In this document: piece by piece, positions 28,836 through 39,456 of the stretch
Layout of the letters: every line of letters starts with the position of its first letter
How positions within the stretch are numbered: position 1 is the first letter of the stretch
NCBI RefSeq assembly: GCF_004794105.1
Contig: NZ_SRYR01000004.1
Span: 186,001-250,000 of the forward strand
From: Clostridium sartagoforme
GTDB taxonomy: Bacteria; Bacillota; Clostridia; Clostridiales; Clostridiaceae
Length of the DNA: 64,000 nt
Direction of reading: 5' to 3'
Translations under genes and position numbers: made by a program
Notes under the pieces: model-generated
Database searches by the model: none
What the model saw: only the letters and a program-made list of their open reading frames with translations
Told to the model about the DNA's origin: nothing

Positions 28836-30710
28836 ATGTTTAAAAATAAAAAAAATAAAATAATAAGCTTTTTAACTTGCTTTCTTTTTATAGTATCTTT
28901 AATATCCATTAAGGCCTCTAATGTAAAAGCAGATGATGTTGTAAAAACAGAGCCAAGCTTTGAGTTAAGATATACGGTTGGTGAACCAGCAGGAATAGAT
29001 AATACTATAAGGGTAAAAGGTATTGTAAATAACGATATCACAATAAGAGGAGAAGTAACAGCACTTCCTTTTGAAGTTGACTATCCTTTAAAGGAGTTAG
29101 TATTAGTATTAGATGTGTCAGAAAGTATGCATGAGAGCGTAAAAGGAAGCAGCGATAACTGTAAGATTGATAAAAATGGTATATGTACTACAAAAGGTCA
29201 TAATAATGCAAAAAATCATCCTAGCCAATATCAATTTTCTAAGATATACAAATTAAGAGAAGCAGCCAAAGCCTTTGTAGAAAAGTTTAAAACTACTAAT
29301 AACTTAAAGATAGCTGTAATTTCTTATAATAGTAAGGCTGAAATATTATCTAAGGGTTTTATAGAGTCCAGTAAAACTGCGGATTTAATAGAATCAATAG
29401 ATAAGTTAAGTGCTGGACAAGGGACTAATACAGGTGAAGGCCTGAGAAAGGCACTATATCTTTTAAATAAGGATAATACTAAGGCGAATAAATCTATAGT
29501 ATTAATGTCAGATGGTCTCCCTACTTACTCTACTGTAATTACTAAAAATCTGATAGTTGGAGAAGACAAGAATCAAATTCCTAATTATTTTAAAGATATT
29601 ACCGTAGAAAATGGTGGAGTAATATGGAATACTGGTAGTGGCTTAAGTGATGTTTATGGCTATGATTTAAACTATGCAAAAGAAATAGCAAAGATAAATA
29701 AAACTAATAATTATAATGCCTATTCTATAGGATATGGCCTTAATGATTCAGGAAATAGAAATTTAAAAGCAATTCATAAGGAAATGATACAATTACCAAG
29801 TGAAAATCCTAATATTGAGATAGATGAGAATCTTGGATATTATGAAGCTAATGATAAAGTAGTTGATAATAAGCCAAATAATAACTATGCAATAGATAGT
29901 GTATTCCAAAAGATTGCTAATGATTTAGAAGAAAAATATACACTTATTGATACTAATTTAGAACTTGAAAGTATCAATAAGGATTTTACATTAAATATTG
30001 CAGGTAATAAGGTAGCCTTAGAAGATTTAACTTATACTAAAGATGATAATAACTCTAATCCTAACAAGATTTTATATAATGGAAATAAAGTAAGTTTTAC
30101 TTATAACATCAATGGTAAGGAAGATAAGTTAAACCAAAAGTTATATGAATCTATTAGTATAAATTATAGATGGAAAGATGAGAGTAGAAAAGCTGATTTA
30201 AAGAAATATTTAGTTGTAGATTTATTTACTGAAGCAGAGAGATTGGAACATGGATTATATAATGGATTTATTAATGGAAAACCAAGTATTGATGAGCATG
30301 GTGAGAATAATTCATTTAATGTAACTCCAGGAGCTACCTATACTTTTGGCTCAACCTTTATTCTAAATGTTAATAATATAGATATTAAACTAGACGTTGA
30401 TAAGAATATAGAAGTTAATGATGAGGAAATGAAAATCTATAAGATAGTAAATAATAAACTTGTTGAATTGACTACTTCAGAAATAACTAAAGATGCATCT
30501 ATTGTAAATAGATATAATATAAAATTAAATGGGCTTTCAGATGGTATTACCAATAAGGCTGAAATACTAGTAGCTTATAGGGGATTGGTTAATACGGAAG
30601 TTCCCAATAAAACTGTGTTAAGTAATAATATTATTATCAGTAATAGTTCTAAGGCTGTATATATGGGAACACTTTCAGATGATGAGCCTAGACTCCCAGA
30701 TTTATTTTAA
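28836..30710 (+). CDS. Secreted von Willebrand A-domain protein of the pilus cluster (putative tip adhesin)
   Basis: A 624-residue protein with an N-terminal signal peptide (about residues 1-31, IISFLTCFLFIVSLISI, cleavage near NVKADD). The VWA domain (about 87-370) carries a MIDAS motif, DVSES at 93-97, and LMSDG later, so metal-dependent ligand binding is likely. The C-terminal 230 residues are beta-rich. VWA proteins such as PilC1/PilY1 act as pilus tip adhesins in Proteobacteria; the same role here is inferred from position in the operon. It has no LPXTG anchor. AGAGGTGATG precedes ATG 28836, 14 bases behind the PilW-like gene. Confidence 0.75.
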   Translation: MFKNKKNKIISFLTCFLFIVSLISIKASNVKADDVVKTEPSFELRYTVGEPAGIDNTIRVKGIVNNDITIRGEVTALPFEVDYPLKELVLVLDVSESMHESVKGSSDNCKIDKNGICTTKGHNNAKNHPSQYQFSKIYKLREAAKAFVEKFKTTNNLKIAVISYNSKAEILSKGFIESSKTADLIESIDKLSAGQGTNTGEGLRKALYLLNKDNTKANKSIVLMSDGLPTYSTVITKNLIVGEDKNQIPNYFKDITVENGGVIWNTGSGLSDVYGYDLNYAKEIAKINKTNNYNAYSIGYGLNDSGNRNLKAIHKEMIQLPSENPNIEIDENLGYYEANDKVVDNKPNNNYAIDSVFQKIANDLEEKYTLIDTNLELESINKDFTLNIAGNKVALEDLTYTKDDNNSNPNKILYNGNKVSFTYNINGKEDKLNQKLYESISINYRWKDESRKADLKKYLVVDLFTEAERLEHGLYNGFINGKPSIDEHGENNSFNVTPGATYTFGSTFILNVNNIDIKLDVDKNIEVNDEEMKIYKIVNNKLVELTTSEITKDASIVNRYNIKLNGLSDGITNKAEILVAYRGLVNTEVPNKTVLSNNIIISNSSKAVYMGTLSDDEPRLPDLF

Positions 30711-30746
30711 GCTTTTGGCTAACGTAATAGTAAAGGAGGTATTTAG

Positions 30747-31637
30747 GTGAAGAAAAAGAAAAGTATAATTATATTATCATTATCTTTATTAGTTGTAAGT
30801 TTAGTATCATATATGGCATTTGCAACAGGTGATGAAGGTAGTGAAAAAAGCCCTTTGGACTTTGCACTTTTTGCTACTGAAAATATTCATATTTATGGTA
30901 CTGATATTAGTTTTAAAGGAGATATTTGGGCAAATAAAAGTTTGACATTCAATGCTACAACAGTAAAGATTGAAGGAAATACCTGGAGTAATAATGATAT
31001 TAAGGAAAGAAAATTTATTGATGGTGTATGGAATAATAATTTCGGTACTTTAACATTAGATAATAATAAGGAGTCACATATCATTACAGACGAGGATTCT
31101 AAAAAAATGATAAATTTAATGGAAAGTGTTGAAGGGATAGCTTTAGAAAATGGTAAAATTCACAATGGGAATATGATAATAACTACTGATGAGTTGAACA
31201 GAAATTCTATAATAGCTAAAAAAAAGCTAGATGAAGCTGGCAATATTAATGAAGAAGGAGATATTACAGGTGACTTAAAAGAATTAAATAATTATATAGT
31301 AGCTGATGGTAAAATTGATATAAAAGCATCTAATGCTAAGGGGATTTTACCTCCAAATGAGAGAGAGGATTTAAATAATAAGAACAGTATTGTAATTGCT
31401 TCTAAAAAGAAAACAATGACACCAACAAATTTAACTTTATATGATAGTAGTATTAGAATTAAAAGTGATGCTGGTGTAGCTGTGATTGGAAGTATATATG
31501 CCCCTGATGGAAATGTATATATAGAAGCAAATAGTATATATATTATAGGTAATATTATGGCTAAGAATATATATTTAAGAACTTCATATTTATATGGAAA
31601 TGATGAAGGTAAGATTATATTTAAAGAAGATTTATAA
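30747..31637 (+). CDS. Secreted bactofilin-like (polymer-forming) protein
   Basis: 296 residues from GTG 30747 with a consensus AAAGGAGGT six bases upstream. N-terminal signal sequence (IIILSLSLLVVSLVSYMAFA). Two blocks of short beta repeats resemble bactofilin beta-helices (IHIYGTDISFKGDIWANKSLTFNA near 45-70; VAVIGSIYAPDGNVYIEANSIYIIGNIMAKNIYL near 245-280). The repeats recall those in the 26118 protein, so the two may associate in or on the pilus. Last gene of the pilus cluster, closed by a strong terminator. Confidence 0.65.
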   Translation: MKKKKSIIILSLSLLVVSLVSYMAFATGDEGSEKSPLDFALFATENIHIYGTDISFKGDIWANKSLTFNATTVKIEGNTWSNNDIKERKFIDGVWNNNFGTLTLDNNKESHIITDEDSKKMINLMESVEGIALENGKIHNGNMIITTDELNRNSIIAKKKLDEAGNINEEGDITGDLKELNNYIVADGKIDIKASNAKGILPPNEREDLNNKNSIVIASKKKTMTPTNLTLYDSSIRIKSDAGVAVIGSIYAPDGNVYIEANSIYIIGNIMAKNIYLRTSYLYGNDEGKIIFKEDL

Positions 31638-31642
31638 ATAAG

Positions 31643-31697
31643 AAAAAGATATCTCTTAATTTAAGCACTATATTTAATGGGTAAGAGATATCTTTTT
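31643..31697 (+). terminator. Strong terminator closing the pilus cluster
   Basis: AAAAAGATATCTCTTA (31643-31658) pairs perfectly over 16 bases with TAAGAGATATCTTTTT (31682-31697). It would work in both directions. Confidence 0.88.
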
Positions 31698-31772
31698 ATT
31701 TAGAGTTATTTTTAATTCAGTAATTAATAAATAAATATTATAAAGAATAAGTACTAAAGTGATATAAATTAA

Positions 31773-31808
31773 AAAAGAGGATTTAAGCTAGCGCTTGAAT
31801 CCTCTTTT
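31773..31808. terminator. Second bidirectional terminator-like hairpin
   Basis: AAAAGAGGATT-T-AAGC, loop TAG-C, GCTT-G-AATCCTCTTTT (31773-31808). It has the same AAAAGAGGATT/AATCCTCTTTT outer stem as the hairpin at 14190. A partial copy, AAAAAGAGGACTT, occurs again near 31875. The rest of 31638-32033 shows no gene. Confidence 0.7.
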
Positions 31809-31941
31809 CATTATAACTAAATTTATTCATTCAGTCGCTCAATAATCAAAATATGCAGACTAATAATGTTATGAAAAAGAGGACTTGGAGCTTGCGACGG
31901 AGCACAGAGTAGTTATGATTAGCATTATTTATTTACATAAA

Positions 31942-32009
31942 ATCTTTATACAATCTTAATGTTTTGATTATTAATCCTAACACTATCTTTATATGGATTT
32001 TTATATAAT
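31942..32009 (+). promoter_or_regulatory. kdp promoter with putative KdpE boxes
   Basis: TATAAT at 32004-32009 has no -35 match at the right distance, as expected for an activator-dependent promoter. Upstream are ATCTTTATAC (31942-31951) and ATCTTTATATGGATTTTT (31985-32002). A nearly identical block lies at 63946-63962. KdpE boxes in other bacteria are also TTTATAC-like. The transcript would start only about 18 bases before kdpF. Confidence 0.45.
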
Positions 32010-32033
32010 TCAATTATGGAAGGGGGATTAATA

Positions 32034-32123
32034 ATGACAGTAGTTATTTATTTAGTGGGGCTTGTGGCCTTAAGCTTATTTGTTTATTTAACTTATATTT
32101 TACTAAGAGGTGATAATGAATGA
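32034..32123 (+). CDS. kdpF: KdpF small membrane subunit
   Basis: 29 residues, almost entirely one hydrophobic helix ([22 protein letters not shown]), starting at ATG 32034 behind GGAAGGGGGATT. Its TGA stop overlaps the kdpA ATG (ATGA). KdpF is a small lipid-like stabiliser of the KdpABC complex. Identified by size, position and hydrophobic pattern. Confidence 0.9.
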   Translation: MTVVIYLVGLVALSLFVYLTYILLRGDNE

Positions 32124-33859
32124 TTAACTCAATATTGCAATATTCATTGTATTTAATTATTTTAGTAGTTTTAGCTATTCCATTAGGTAGTTATATTGGA
32201 AAGGTAATGAATGGAGAGAAGGTTTTTCTAAGTAAGGTTACTAAGCCAGTAGAAAAATTTATTTATAAGATTCTAGGGGTAAATGAAAATGAGGAAATGG
32301 GATGGAAAAAGTATTTTAAATCCATAGTATTCTTCAGTTTACTTAGCTTTATATTCTTATTTGCATTGCAAATTATACAAGGATTTTTACCTTTAAATCC
32401 AGAAGGCGTTAAAGGGACAAGTTTTGATTTAAGCTTTAATACAACAGCAAGTTTTGTAAGTAATACTAACTGGCAAGCTTACTCAGGAGAATCTCAATTA
32501 TCATATTTAACCCAGATGCTTGGACTTACAGTTCAAAACTTTTTATCAGCAGCAGTAGGAATAGCAGTATTATTTGCTTTAATCAGAGGTTTCTCTAGAA
32601 CAGAAAAGAAAACAATAGGTAACTTTTGGGTAGATTCAACAAGAAGTGTTTTATATATATTAATTCCATTATCAATAGTAGTTTCAGTTTTAATTAATTC
32701 TCAAGGAGTTGTACAAAACTTTAAAGCATATGAAGAGGTAGAATTATTAGAACCAGTAACTTTAGAAGATGGAACTGTAGTAACTAAGGGGGTTGTACCT
32801 CAGGGACCTGCAGCAAGTCAAATTTCAATTAAACAATTAGGAACTAATGGAGGTGGATTCTTTGGAGTTAACTCAGCACATCCACTTGAGAATCCAACAC
32901 CATTTTCTAATGCAGTTGAAATGATATCAATTTTATTAATACCAGCAGCACTTTGCTTTACCTTTGGTAGAAATATTAAGGATAAAAAACAAGGTCGAGC
33001 TATATTTATTGCAATGTTCTCAGTTTTAGTAATTGCTTTAGCAGCCATTGCAGTTAGTGAAGCAAATGCAACACCACAACTTGCAAGTGGAGGAGCAGTT
33101 GATATTTCTACAGTAAATCAAGCTGGAGGTAATATGGAAGGTAAGGAAGCTAGATTTGGTATAGCAGCTTCATCAACCTGGGCAGCCTTTACTACAGCAG
33201 CTTCTAATGGTTCAGTAAATTCAATGCATGATAGTTATACTCCACTTGGTGGTATGGTTCCAATGCTTCTAATGCAACTTGGAGAAGTAATATTTGGTGG
33301 AGTTGGCTGTGGACTATATGGAATGCTTGCTTTTGCAATAATAGCAGTATTTATTGCAGGACTTATGGTAGGTAGAACACCAGAATATTTAGGGAAAAAG
33401 ATTGAACCTTATGAAATGAGAATGGCTATGTTAGTGTCTTTAGCAACTCCAATAGCAATATTAGTAAGTAGTGCTATAGCTTCATTAGTACCAAGCGTTT
33501 TAGAAAGTTTAAACAATTCAGGAGCGCATGGTTTCTCAGAAATGCTATATGCATACTCATCAGCAGGTGGTAATAATGGTTCAGCCTTTGCAGGCTTTGC
33601 TGCAAATACACCATTTATAAATATTAGCATTGGACTAGTAATGCTATTTGCAAGATTTGTACCTATGTTTGGAACTTTAGCTATAGCTGGATCTCTTGCA
33701 AGTAAGAAGAAAGTAGCAGTAAGCTCAGGATCTTTAGCAACACACAATGCTTTATTTATAGGATTATTAATATTTGTAGTAATTCTTGTAGGAGCTTTAA
33801 GCTTTTTCCCAGCTCTTGCATTAGGGCCAATAGCTGAGCACTTCCAAATGATAGGATAG
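32120..33859 (+). CDS. kdpA: Potassium-transporting ATPase subunit A (KdpA)
   Basis: 579 residues, normal length for the family, with about ten membrane helices and the four degenerate selectivity-filter loops typical of this K+-channel-like subunit ([74 protein letters not shown]). It selects and passes K+ in the KdpFABC pump of the cytoplasmic membrane. It overlaps kdpF by four bases; kdpB starts 12 bases later. Confidence 0.97.
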   Translation: MINSILQYSLYLIILVVLAIPLGSYIGKVMNGEKVFLSKVTKPVEKFIYKILGVNENEEMGWKKYFKSIVFFSLLSFIFLFALQIIQGFLPLNPEGVKGTSFDLSFNTTASFVSNTNWQAYSGESQLSYLTQMLGLTVQNFLSAAVGIAVLFALIRGFSRTEKKTIGNFWVDSTRSVLYILIPLSIVVSVLINSQGVVQNFKAYEEVELLEPVTLEDGTVVTKGVVPQGPAASQISIKQLGTNGGGFFGVNSAHPLENPTPFSNAVEMISILLIPAALCFTFGRNIKDKKQGRAIFIAMFSVLVIALAAIAVSEANATPQLASGGAVDISTVNQAGGNMEGKEARFGIAASSTWAAFTTAASNGSVNSMHDSYTPLGGMVPMLLMQLGEVIFGGVGCGLYGMLAFAIIAVFIAGLMVGRTPEYLGKKIEPYEMRMAMLVSLATPIAILVSSAIASLVPSVLESLNNSGAHGFSEMLYAYSSAGGNNGSAFAGFAANTPFINISIGLVMLFARFVPMFGTLAIAGSLASKKKVAVSSGSLATHNALFIGLLIFVVILVGALSFFPALALGPIAEHFQMIG

Positions 33860-33871
33860 GAGTGGAATGAT

Positions 33872-35938
33872 ATGAAGGAAAGTAATAGTATTTTTAAAGA
33901 TAAAAATATTTTAAAGAGGGCAATAAAAGATTCCTTTGTGAAGCTTAGCCCTAAAGCACAAAAAGAAAATCCAGTAATGTTTATAGTATATATTTCATCA
34001 ATAATAACAACAATTTTATATTTCTTAGCTCTAGGTGGAATTAAAGATAATTCTCCAAGCTTTATTTTAGGAATAGCAATATTACTATGGTTCACTGTTT
34101 TATTTGCAAACTTTGCAGAAGCAATTGCAGAAGGAAGAGGTAAGGCTCAAGCAGATGCTTTAAGATCTGCTAAGAAAGAAGTTTTAGCAAATAAGATTCC
34201 ATCAATAAAAGAAGTAACTAATATTACTAAGGTTAATTCAACTGATCTTAAAAAAGGTGATATTGTTATAGTTAGTACAGGAGAACAAATCCCAGCAGAT
34301 GGAGAAGTTATAGATGGTGCTGCATCAGTAGATGAAAGTGCCATCACAGGTGAATCTGCACCAGTTATTAGAGAAAGTGGTGGAGATAGAAGTGCAGTAA
34401 CAGGTGGAACAACAGTTATTTCAGATTTCATTGTAATTAGAATTAGTAGTAATCCTGGTGAAGGATTTATGGACAAGATGATTGAAATGGTTGAAGGAGC
34501 ATCAAGAAAGAAGACTCCTAATGAAAAGGCTTTAGAAATACTTTTGGTATCATTAACAATAATATTCCTAATAGTAACAGCTGCTCTTTACACTTATTCA
34601 CACTTTATTGCAACAGAAGCAGGGGAAATTAATAATACTTCAATTACTTCATTAATAGCACTTTTAGTATGTTTAGCTCCAACTACAATAGGAGCACTTC
34701 TTTCAGCTATTGGTATAGCTGGTATGAGTAGATTAAATCAAGCAAATGTACTAGCTATGAGTGGTAGAGCTATAGAAGCAGCTGGTGATGTTGATATTTT
34801 AATGTTAGATAAAACTGGTACTATAACTCTTGGAAATAGAAAGGCTAGTGAATTTATACCAGTAGATGGAGTGGATGCATTAGAACTTGCAGATGCAGCA
34901 CAATTATCATCTCTTGCAGATGAAACTCCAGAAGGTAGAAGTATAGTAGTTCTAGCTAAAGAAGAGTTTGGAATAAGAGGAAGAGATATTAAAGATATGA
35001 ACTTAAGCTTCGTTGAATTCTCGGCTAAAACTAGAATGAGTGGTGTAGATTTTAATGGGAATGAAATTAGAAAAGGTGCTAGTGACACAATTAAAAATTA
35101 TATTTTAGAAAAGGGAGGTAGCTTTTCTAAAGAATGTGAAGATGTAGTTATGAATATTGCAAATACTGGGGGAACTCCTTTAGTAGTTGCTAAGAACGGT
35201 AAGGTTTTAGGGGTTATACATCTTAAAGATATAGTTAAGCAAGGGGTTAAAGAAAAATTTGCAGATTTAAGAAAAATGGGTATAAAGACTATCATGATTA
35301 CTGGAGATAATCCTCTTACAGCAGCAGCTATAGCAGCAGAAGCAGGAGTAGATGATTTCCTAGCAGAAGCAACACCAGAAGGAAAGCTTAATATGATTAA
35401 GGATTTTCAAAAGAAAGGCCATTTAGTAGCAATGACTGGAGATGGAACTAATGATGCTCCAGCTTTAGCTCAAGCAGATGTAGCAGTTGCTATGAATACT
35501 GGTACTCAAGCAGCAAAAGAAGCTGGAAATATGGTAGATTTAGATTCATCACCAACTAAATTAATAGATATAGTAAGAATTGGTAAACAGCTTTTAATGA
35601 CAAGAGGAGCTTTAACTACATTTAGTATTGCTAATGATATTGCTAAGTATTTTGCTATAATTCCACCTTTATTTATTGGATTATATCCCGAATTAAATAA
35701 ATTAAATATTATGGGTCTTAGCAGTCCTGAAAGTGCAATTTTTTCAGCAGTTATTTACAATGCTTTAATTATAATAGCTCTTATACCACTTGCATTAAAG
35801 GGAGTTAAGTATAGGGAAGTTCCAGCTAGTAAGCTTTTATCAAGAAATCTTTTAGTTTATGGATTAGGTGGACTAGTTAGCCCATTTATAGCAATAAAGA
35901 TAATAGATTTAATAATAACAGCTTTAGGCATAGTATAA
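33872..35938 (+). CDS. kdpB: Potassium-transporting P-type ATPase subunit B (KdpB)
   Basis: 688 residues. The P-type ATPase motifs are complete: phosphorylated Asp313 in [13 protein letters not shown], the actuator loop [12 protein letters not shown], nucleotide-binding KGAS, and [16 protein letters not shown]. The serine-containing GES segment, the site of inhibitory phosphorylation in E. coli KdpB, is also present. It hydrolyses ATP to drive K+ uptake through KdpA. GGAGTGG precedes ATG 33872, directly between kdpA and kdpC. Confidence 0.97.
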   Translation: MKESNSIFKDKNILKRAIKDSFVKLSPKAQKENPVMFIVYISSIITTILYFLALGGIKDNSPSFILGIAILLWFTVLFANFAEAIAEGRGKAQADALRSAKKEVLANKIPSIKEVTNITKVNSTDLKKGDIVIVSTGEQIPADGEVIDGAASVDESAITGESAPVIRESGGDRSAVTGGTTVISDFIVIRISSNPGEGFMDKMIEMVEGASRKKTPNEKALEILLVSLTIIFLIVTAALYTYSHFIATEAGEINNTSITSLIALLVCLAPTTIGALLSAIGIAGMSRLNQANVLAMSGRAIEAAGDVDILMLDKTGTITLGNRKASEFIPVDGVDALELADAAQLSSLADETPEGRSIVVLAKEEFGIRGRDIKDMNLSFVEFSAKTRMSGVDFNGNEIRKGASDTIKNYILEKGGSFSKECEDVVMNIANTGGTPLVVAKNGKVLGVIHLKDIVKQGVKEKFADLRKMGIKTIMITGDNPLTAAAIAAEAGVDDFLAEATPEGKLNMIKDFQKKGHLVAMTGDGTNDAPALAQADVAVAMNTGTQAAKEAGNMVDLDSSPTKLIDIVRIGKQLLMTRGALTTFSIANDIAKYFAIIPPLFIGLYPELNKLNIMGLSSPESAIFSAVIYNALIIIALIPLALKGVKYREVPASKLLSRNLLVYGLGGLVSPFIAIKIIDLIITALGIV

Positions 35939-35951
35939 GGAGGAGTTATAT

Positions 35952-36545
35952 ATGAAACTTTTAGGCAAATCAGCTAAATTCCTTTTAGTATTTACAATTA
36001 TTTGTGGTGTGTTATTTCCATTATTTATTACAGGAATTTCTCAAATTTTCTTTAAAGATAAATCAAATGGTAGTATTATTGAGATAAATGGTATTAAATA
36101 TGGAAGTGAATTATTAGCACAAGAATTTACAGGTGATAAATATTTATGGGGAAGAGTAATGAATTTAGACACTAGCACATTTAAAAATGAAAATGGAGAA
36201 ATACTTTTATACTCTGCTCCTTCAAATTTAAGTCCTGCTAGTGATGAATATAAAAAGTTAGTAGAAGAAAGAGTTGAAAAAATACGAAAGGCTAATCCTG
36301 AAAAAGGAGATGAACCTATACCAGTAGATTTAGTAACAGCTTCAGGTAGTGGACTTGATCCTCATATATCTGTTGCAGCTGCAGATTATCAAGTAGATAG
36401 AATTGCTAGAGAAAGAAATATGAGTAAGGATGAAGTAGAATCAATAATAGATAAATATACTAATAAGAGATTTTTAGGTGTATTTGGTGAAAAAACAGTA
36501 AATGTACTTGAAGTCAATCTTGCACTAGATGGCAAGCTTGAATAA
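35952..36545 (+). CDS. kdpC: Potassium-transporting ATPase subunit C (KdpC)
   Basis: 197 residues with one N-terminal membrane helix (about 10-30) and the family motifs SNLSPAS, VTASGSGLDPHIS and VNVLEVNLALD. It stabilises the complex and supports high-affinity nucleotide binding by KdpB. GGAGGAG precedes ATG 35952, 13 bases after kdpB. About 205 bases of repeat-rich sequence separate it from kdpD. Confidence 0.95.
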   Translation: MKLLGKSAKFLLVFTIICGVLFPLFITGISQIFFKDKSNGSIIEINGIKYGSELLAQEFTGDKYLWGRVMNLDTSTFKNENGEILLYSAPSNLSPASDEYKKLVEERVEKIRKANPEKGDEPIPVDLVTASGSGLDPHISVAAADYQVDRIARERNMSKDEVESIIDKYTNKRFLGVFGEKTVNVLEVNLALDGKLE

Positions 36546-36738
36546 TGAAAAATTAAAAATGAATAATGAAGAATTTAGGATAAAACTCCAAGAGAGTTCT
36601 TGGAATGAAAGAATGAAAAAATTAAAGAATTAGGATGAAAACTCTTAGGAGTTTTTGAAATTTAAATTTTGTAATTCAGCTCATGCTGAATTACTTCAAT
36701 AATTTTTCATTCTTCATTTTTAATTCTTAATTAAAAAA
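36546..36738. repeat. Imperfect inverted-repeat element between kdpC and kdpD
   Basis: The left tract (AATGAAAAATTAAAAATGAA) is mirrored by the right tract (TTTTTCATTCTTCATTTTTA). Inside are CTCCAAGAGAGTTCTTGGA-like hairpins and a perfect hairpin GTAATTCAGC (36671-36680)/GCTGAATTAC (36685-36694). It ends just before the kdpD ribosome binding site. Same organisation as the element before guaA. Confidence 0.6.
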
Positions 36739-36750
36739 AGGGGTGATTTA

Positions 36751-39456
36751 ATGAAAGAGTCTAGGCCTAATCCAGAGGAGTTTTTAAGAAAAATTAAAGA
36801 TGAAGAAAAGAAGGATGCCAAGGGAAAACTAAAAATATTTTTTGGATATGCAGCAGGTGTTGGAAAGACCTATGCTATGCTCGAAGCTGCTCATGATGCA
36901 CAAAAAGCAGGTGTAGATGTAGTAGTTGGATATATAGAACCTCATACTAGGCCTGAAACTATGGCTCTTTTAGATGGATTAGAAATTTTGCCTAAGCTCT
37001 CTGTTAACTATAGGGGAATAACACTTAAAGAGTTTGATTTAGATGGTGCTTTAAATAGAAAACCACAATTAATATTAGTTGATGAATTAGCTCATACAAA
37101 TGCCGAAGGACTAAGGCATAATAAGAGATATAGCGATATAGAAGAGTTATTAGAGGCTGGAATTGATGTTTATACTACTGTTAATGTACAGCATATAGAA
37201 AGCTTAAATGATATTATTGCATCTATAACTCATGTAGTAGTTAAAGAAAGAATTCCAGATAGATTTTTTCAAGAAGCATTCCAAGTTGAGTTAATAGATA
37301 TAGAGCCAATTGAACTTATTGAAAGACTTAATTTAGGAAAGATTTATAAAGATATTCAAGCGAAGAAGGCATTAAGTAATTTCTTTTCAAAGGAAAACCT
37401 AGCTGCCCTTCGTGAAATATCTCTAAGAGAAGTAGCAGATAGAGTTAATAAGGAAGTAAATATAAATAAAAGCTTCAGTAAGAGTGTGTATCATACTAAT
37501 GAGCATATTTTAGTTTGCTTAAGCTCATCACCAACTAATGCTAGGGTTATAAGAGCAGCTGCAAGGATGGCAGAAGCCTTTCATGCAAGTTTCACAGCGC
37601 TGTTTGTAGAGACGATAGATTCTAAGGAGCTTAGTGAAAGTAATATTAAAAAACTCAGAGAAAATTTGAAGATTGCTGAAGAATTAGGTGCAAAGGTTGA
37701 AACTGTTTATGGAAATGATATTCCTTACCAAGTAGCTGAGTACTCAAAGTTAAGTGGAGTATCTAAGATTATAATAGGAAGAACTAAAAGAAAAAAGAGT
37801 TTATTTAAGTCTAAGCTTGGTTATGTAGATAGAATAGTTGAGCTTGCTCCAGAAATAGATTTATATGTTATACCAGATAATGATGATTTAGTTCATAAAA
37901 GAAATTATGTAGTTAAGAATATTGAGATATCAACAAGGGATTTTATAAGAACCTTTGGAATATTATCAATTGCAACTTTATTTAGCTTTTTTCTTTATAA
38001 TTTAGGGTTTAGTGAAGCCAATATAATAACTGTATTTATCTTAGGAGTTCTTTTTGTTTCTAATAAAACTGATGGATTTCTTTATGGTGGAATAGCAGCA
38101 TTAATTAGTGTTATGTTATTCAATTTTCTCTTTACTAATCCAAGGTTTTCATTAGACTTTTATGATCCGACCTATGTAGTTACCTTTATTATAATGCTAG
38201 CTTCTGCATTAATTACAAGTACATTAACAAATAAGGTGAAGCAGCAGGCGAAGGTTTCTGCAATTATTGCTAATAGGACTAATATATTACTTGAAGCAAG
38301 TAGAGAGCTTGAAAGAGCTAATTCTCTTGAAGATATAATTTTTACAGCTCAAAAGCAATTATATAAGTTTTTAAGAAAATCTATCATTATATATGAAGTT
38401 TCTAATGAAGAAATATCTAATGTATATAAGCAAAAGAATGAGTCATTAGTTAAGATTAATAATAAGTATATAGTTGAAGATGAAAAAGCAATAGTTACTT
38501 GGGTAATAAAAAATAAAAAGAGAGCTGGGGCAGAGACAGATACCCTGCCAGGAGCAAAGGCAACTTATATACCTTTAATAGGGCAAGAAAATGTAATGGT
38601 AGTTATAGCTATAGTATTAAAAGAGGATGAAAGTGTAGATAGTAGCGAAAAATCATTATTAGAAGCTATGCTTAGTCAAATATCTTTTGCTATAGAAAAA
38701 TACACTTTAAATGAATCAAAAAAGATGGCTTTAATGCAGGCTGAAAATGAAAGGTTTAGAGCTAATTTATTGAGAGCTGTTTCTCATGACTTAAGGACCC
38801 CTTTAACAAGTATATCAGGAAGTGCAAGCTCTATATTAAATAATGATTTTGATGAAGATACTAAGAAAAAGCTAATATCAGATATTTATGATGATTCTAT
38901 ATGGTTAATTAATTTAGTAGAGAATTTATTATCAGCATCTAGGTTAGATGATGGGAAAGTTCAATTAAAAACTGAGCCACAATTAGTAGAAGATATTATT
39001 AATGAAGCAGTAACACATGTAAATCGTAAGATTTTAAATTACAATTTAAAGATAGACCTAGCCAATGATTTTATTATGGCAGATGTAGATGTGAGATTAA
39101 TAGTTCAAGTACTGATTAATATCTTAGATAACGCTATTAAATATACAGATGAAGGTACAGATATTGTAATAAGATCATTTACTAAGGGTAATAAGGTTAT
39201 AATTGAAGTTTTAGATAATGGTCTTGGAATAAGTAAAGAAAATCAAGAATGCATATTTGATATGTTCTTTACTTCAAGTGAAAATAAAGGTGATAGTAGA
39301 AGAGGTATAGGGCTAGGGCTAGCCTTATGTAAGTCCATAATAAATGCCCATGGTGGCGAAATCTATGTAAGAAATAATAAACCTAAAGGTACGGTAATTG
39401 GTTTTACATTAACTAAGGTGGAGGTTAACAATGAAGGTTTCAATTTTAGTAGTTGA
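36751..39456 (+). CDS. kdpD: Sensor histidine kinase KdpD
   Basis: A full-length 901-residue KdpD. The N-terminal KdpD domain has a Walker A-like FGYAAGVGKTYAML and DELAHTN, followed by a universal-stress-type domain (about 250-370), four membrane helices (about 400-495), a GAF-like region (about 510-650) and the kinase core with phospho-acceptor His679 in AVSHDLRTPLTS and the N, G1 and G2 boxes (NILDNAIKYT, DNGLGIS, GIGLGLALCKSI). It senses K+ limitation or ionic stress and phosphorylates KdpE. AAAAGGGGTG precedes ATG 36751. Confidence 0.96.
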   Translation: MKESRPNPEEFLRKIKDEEKKDAKGKLKIFFGYAAGVGKTYAMLEAAHDAQKAGVDVVVGYIEPHTRPETMALLDGLEILPKLSVNYRGITLKEFDLDGALNRKPQLILVDELAHTNAEGLRHNKRYSDIEELLEAGIDVYTTVNVQHIESLNDIIASITHVVVKERIPDRFFQEAFQVELIDIEPIELIERLNLGKIYKDIQAKKALSNFFSKENLAALREISLREVADRVNKEVNINKSFSKSVYHTNEHILVCLSSSPTNARVIRAAARMAEAFHASFTALFVETIDSKELSESNIKKLRENLKIAEELGAKVETVYGNDIPYQVAEYSKLSGVSKIIIGRTKRKKSLFKSKLGYVDRIVELAPEIDLYVIPDNDDLVHKRNYVVKNIEISTRDFIRTFGILSIATLFSFFLYNLGFSEANIITVFILGVLFVSNKTDGFLYGGIAALISVMLFNFLFTNPRFSLDFYDPTYVVTFIIMLASALITSTLTNKVKQQAKVSAIIANRTNILLEASRELERANSLEDIIFTAQKQLYKFLRKSIIIYEVSNEEISNVYKQKNESLVKINNKYIVEDEKAIVTWVIKNKKRAGAETDTLPGAKATYIPLIGQENVMVVIAIVLKEDESVDSSEKSLLEAMLSQISFAIEKYTLNESKKMALMQAENERFRANLLRAVSHDLRTPLTSISGSASSILNNDFDEDTKKKLISDIYDDSIWLINLVENLLSASRLDDGKVQLKTEPQLVEDIINEAVTHVNRKILNYNLKIDLANDFIMADVDVRLIVQVLINILDNAIKYTDEGTDIVIRSFTKGNKVIIEVLDNGLGISKENQECIFDMFFTSSENKGDSRRGIGLGLALCKSIINAHGGEIYVRNNKPKGTVIGFTLTKVEVNNEGFNFSS

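Noticed and set aside
31811-32033. c-di-AMP (ydaO-type) or other riboswitch before kdp
   Set aside because: The conserved motifs were not found, and the predicted leader is only about 18 bases long.
33409-34095. 228-codon antisense frame across kdpA and kdpB
   Set aside because: Mirror of conserved codon structure in two unmistakable genes; no start signals.
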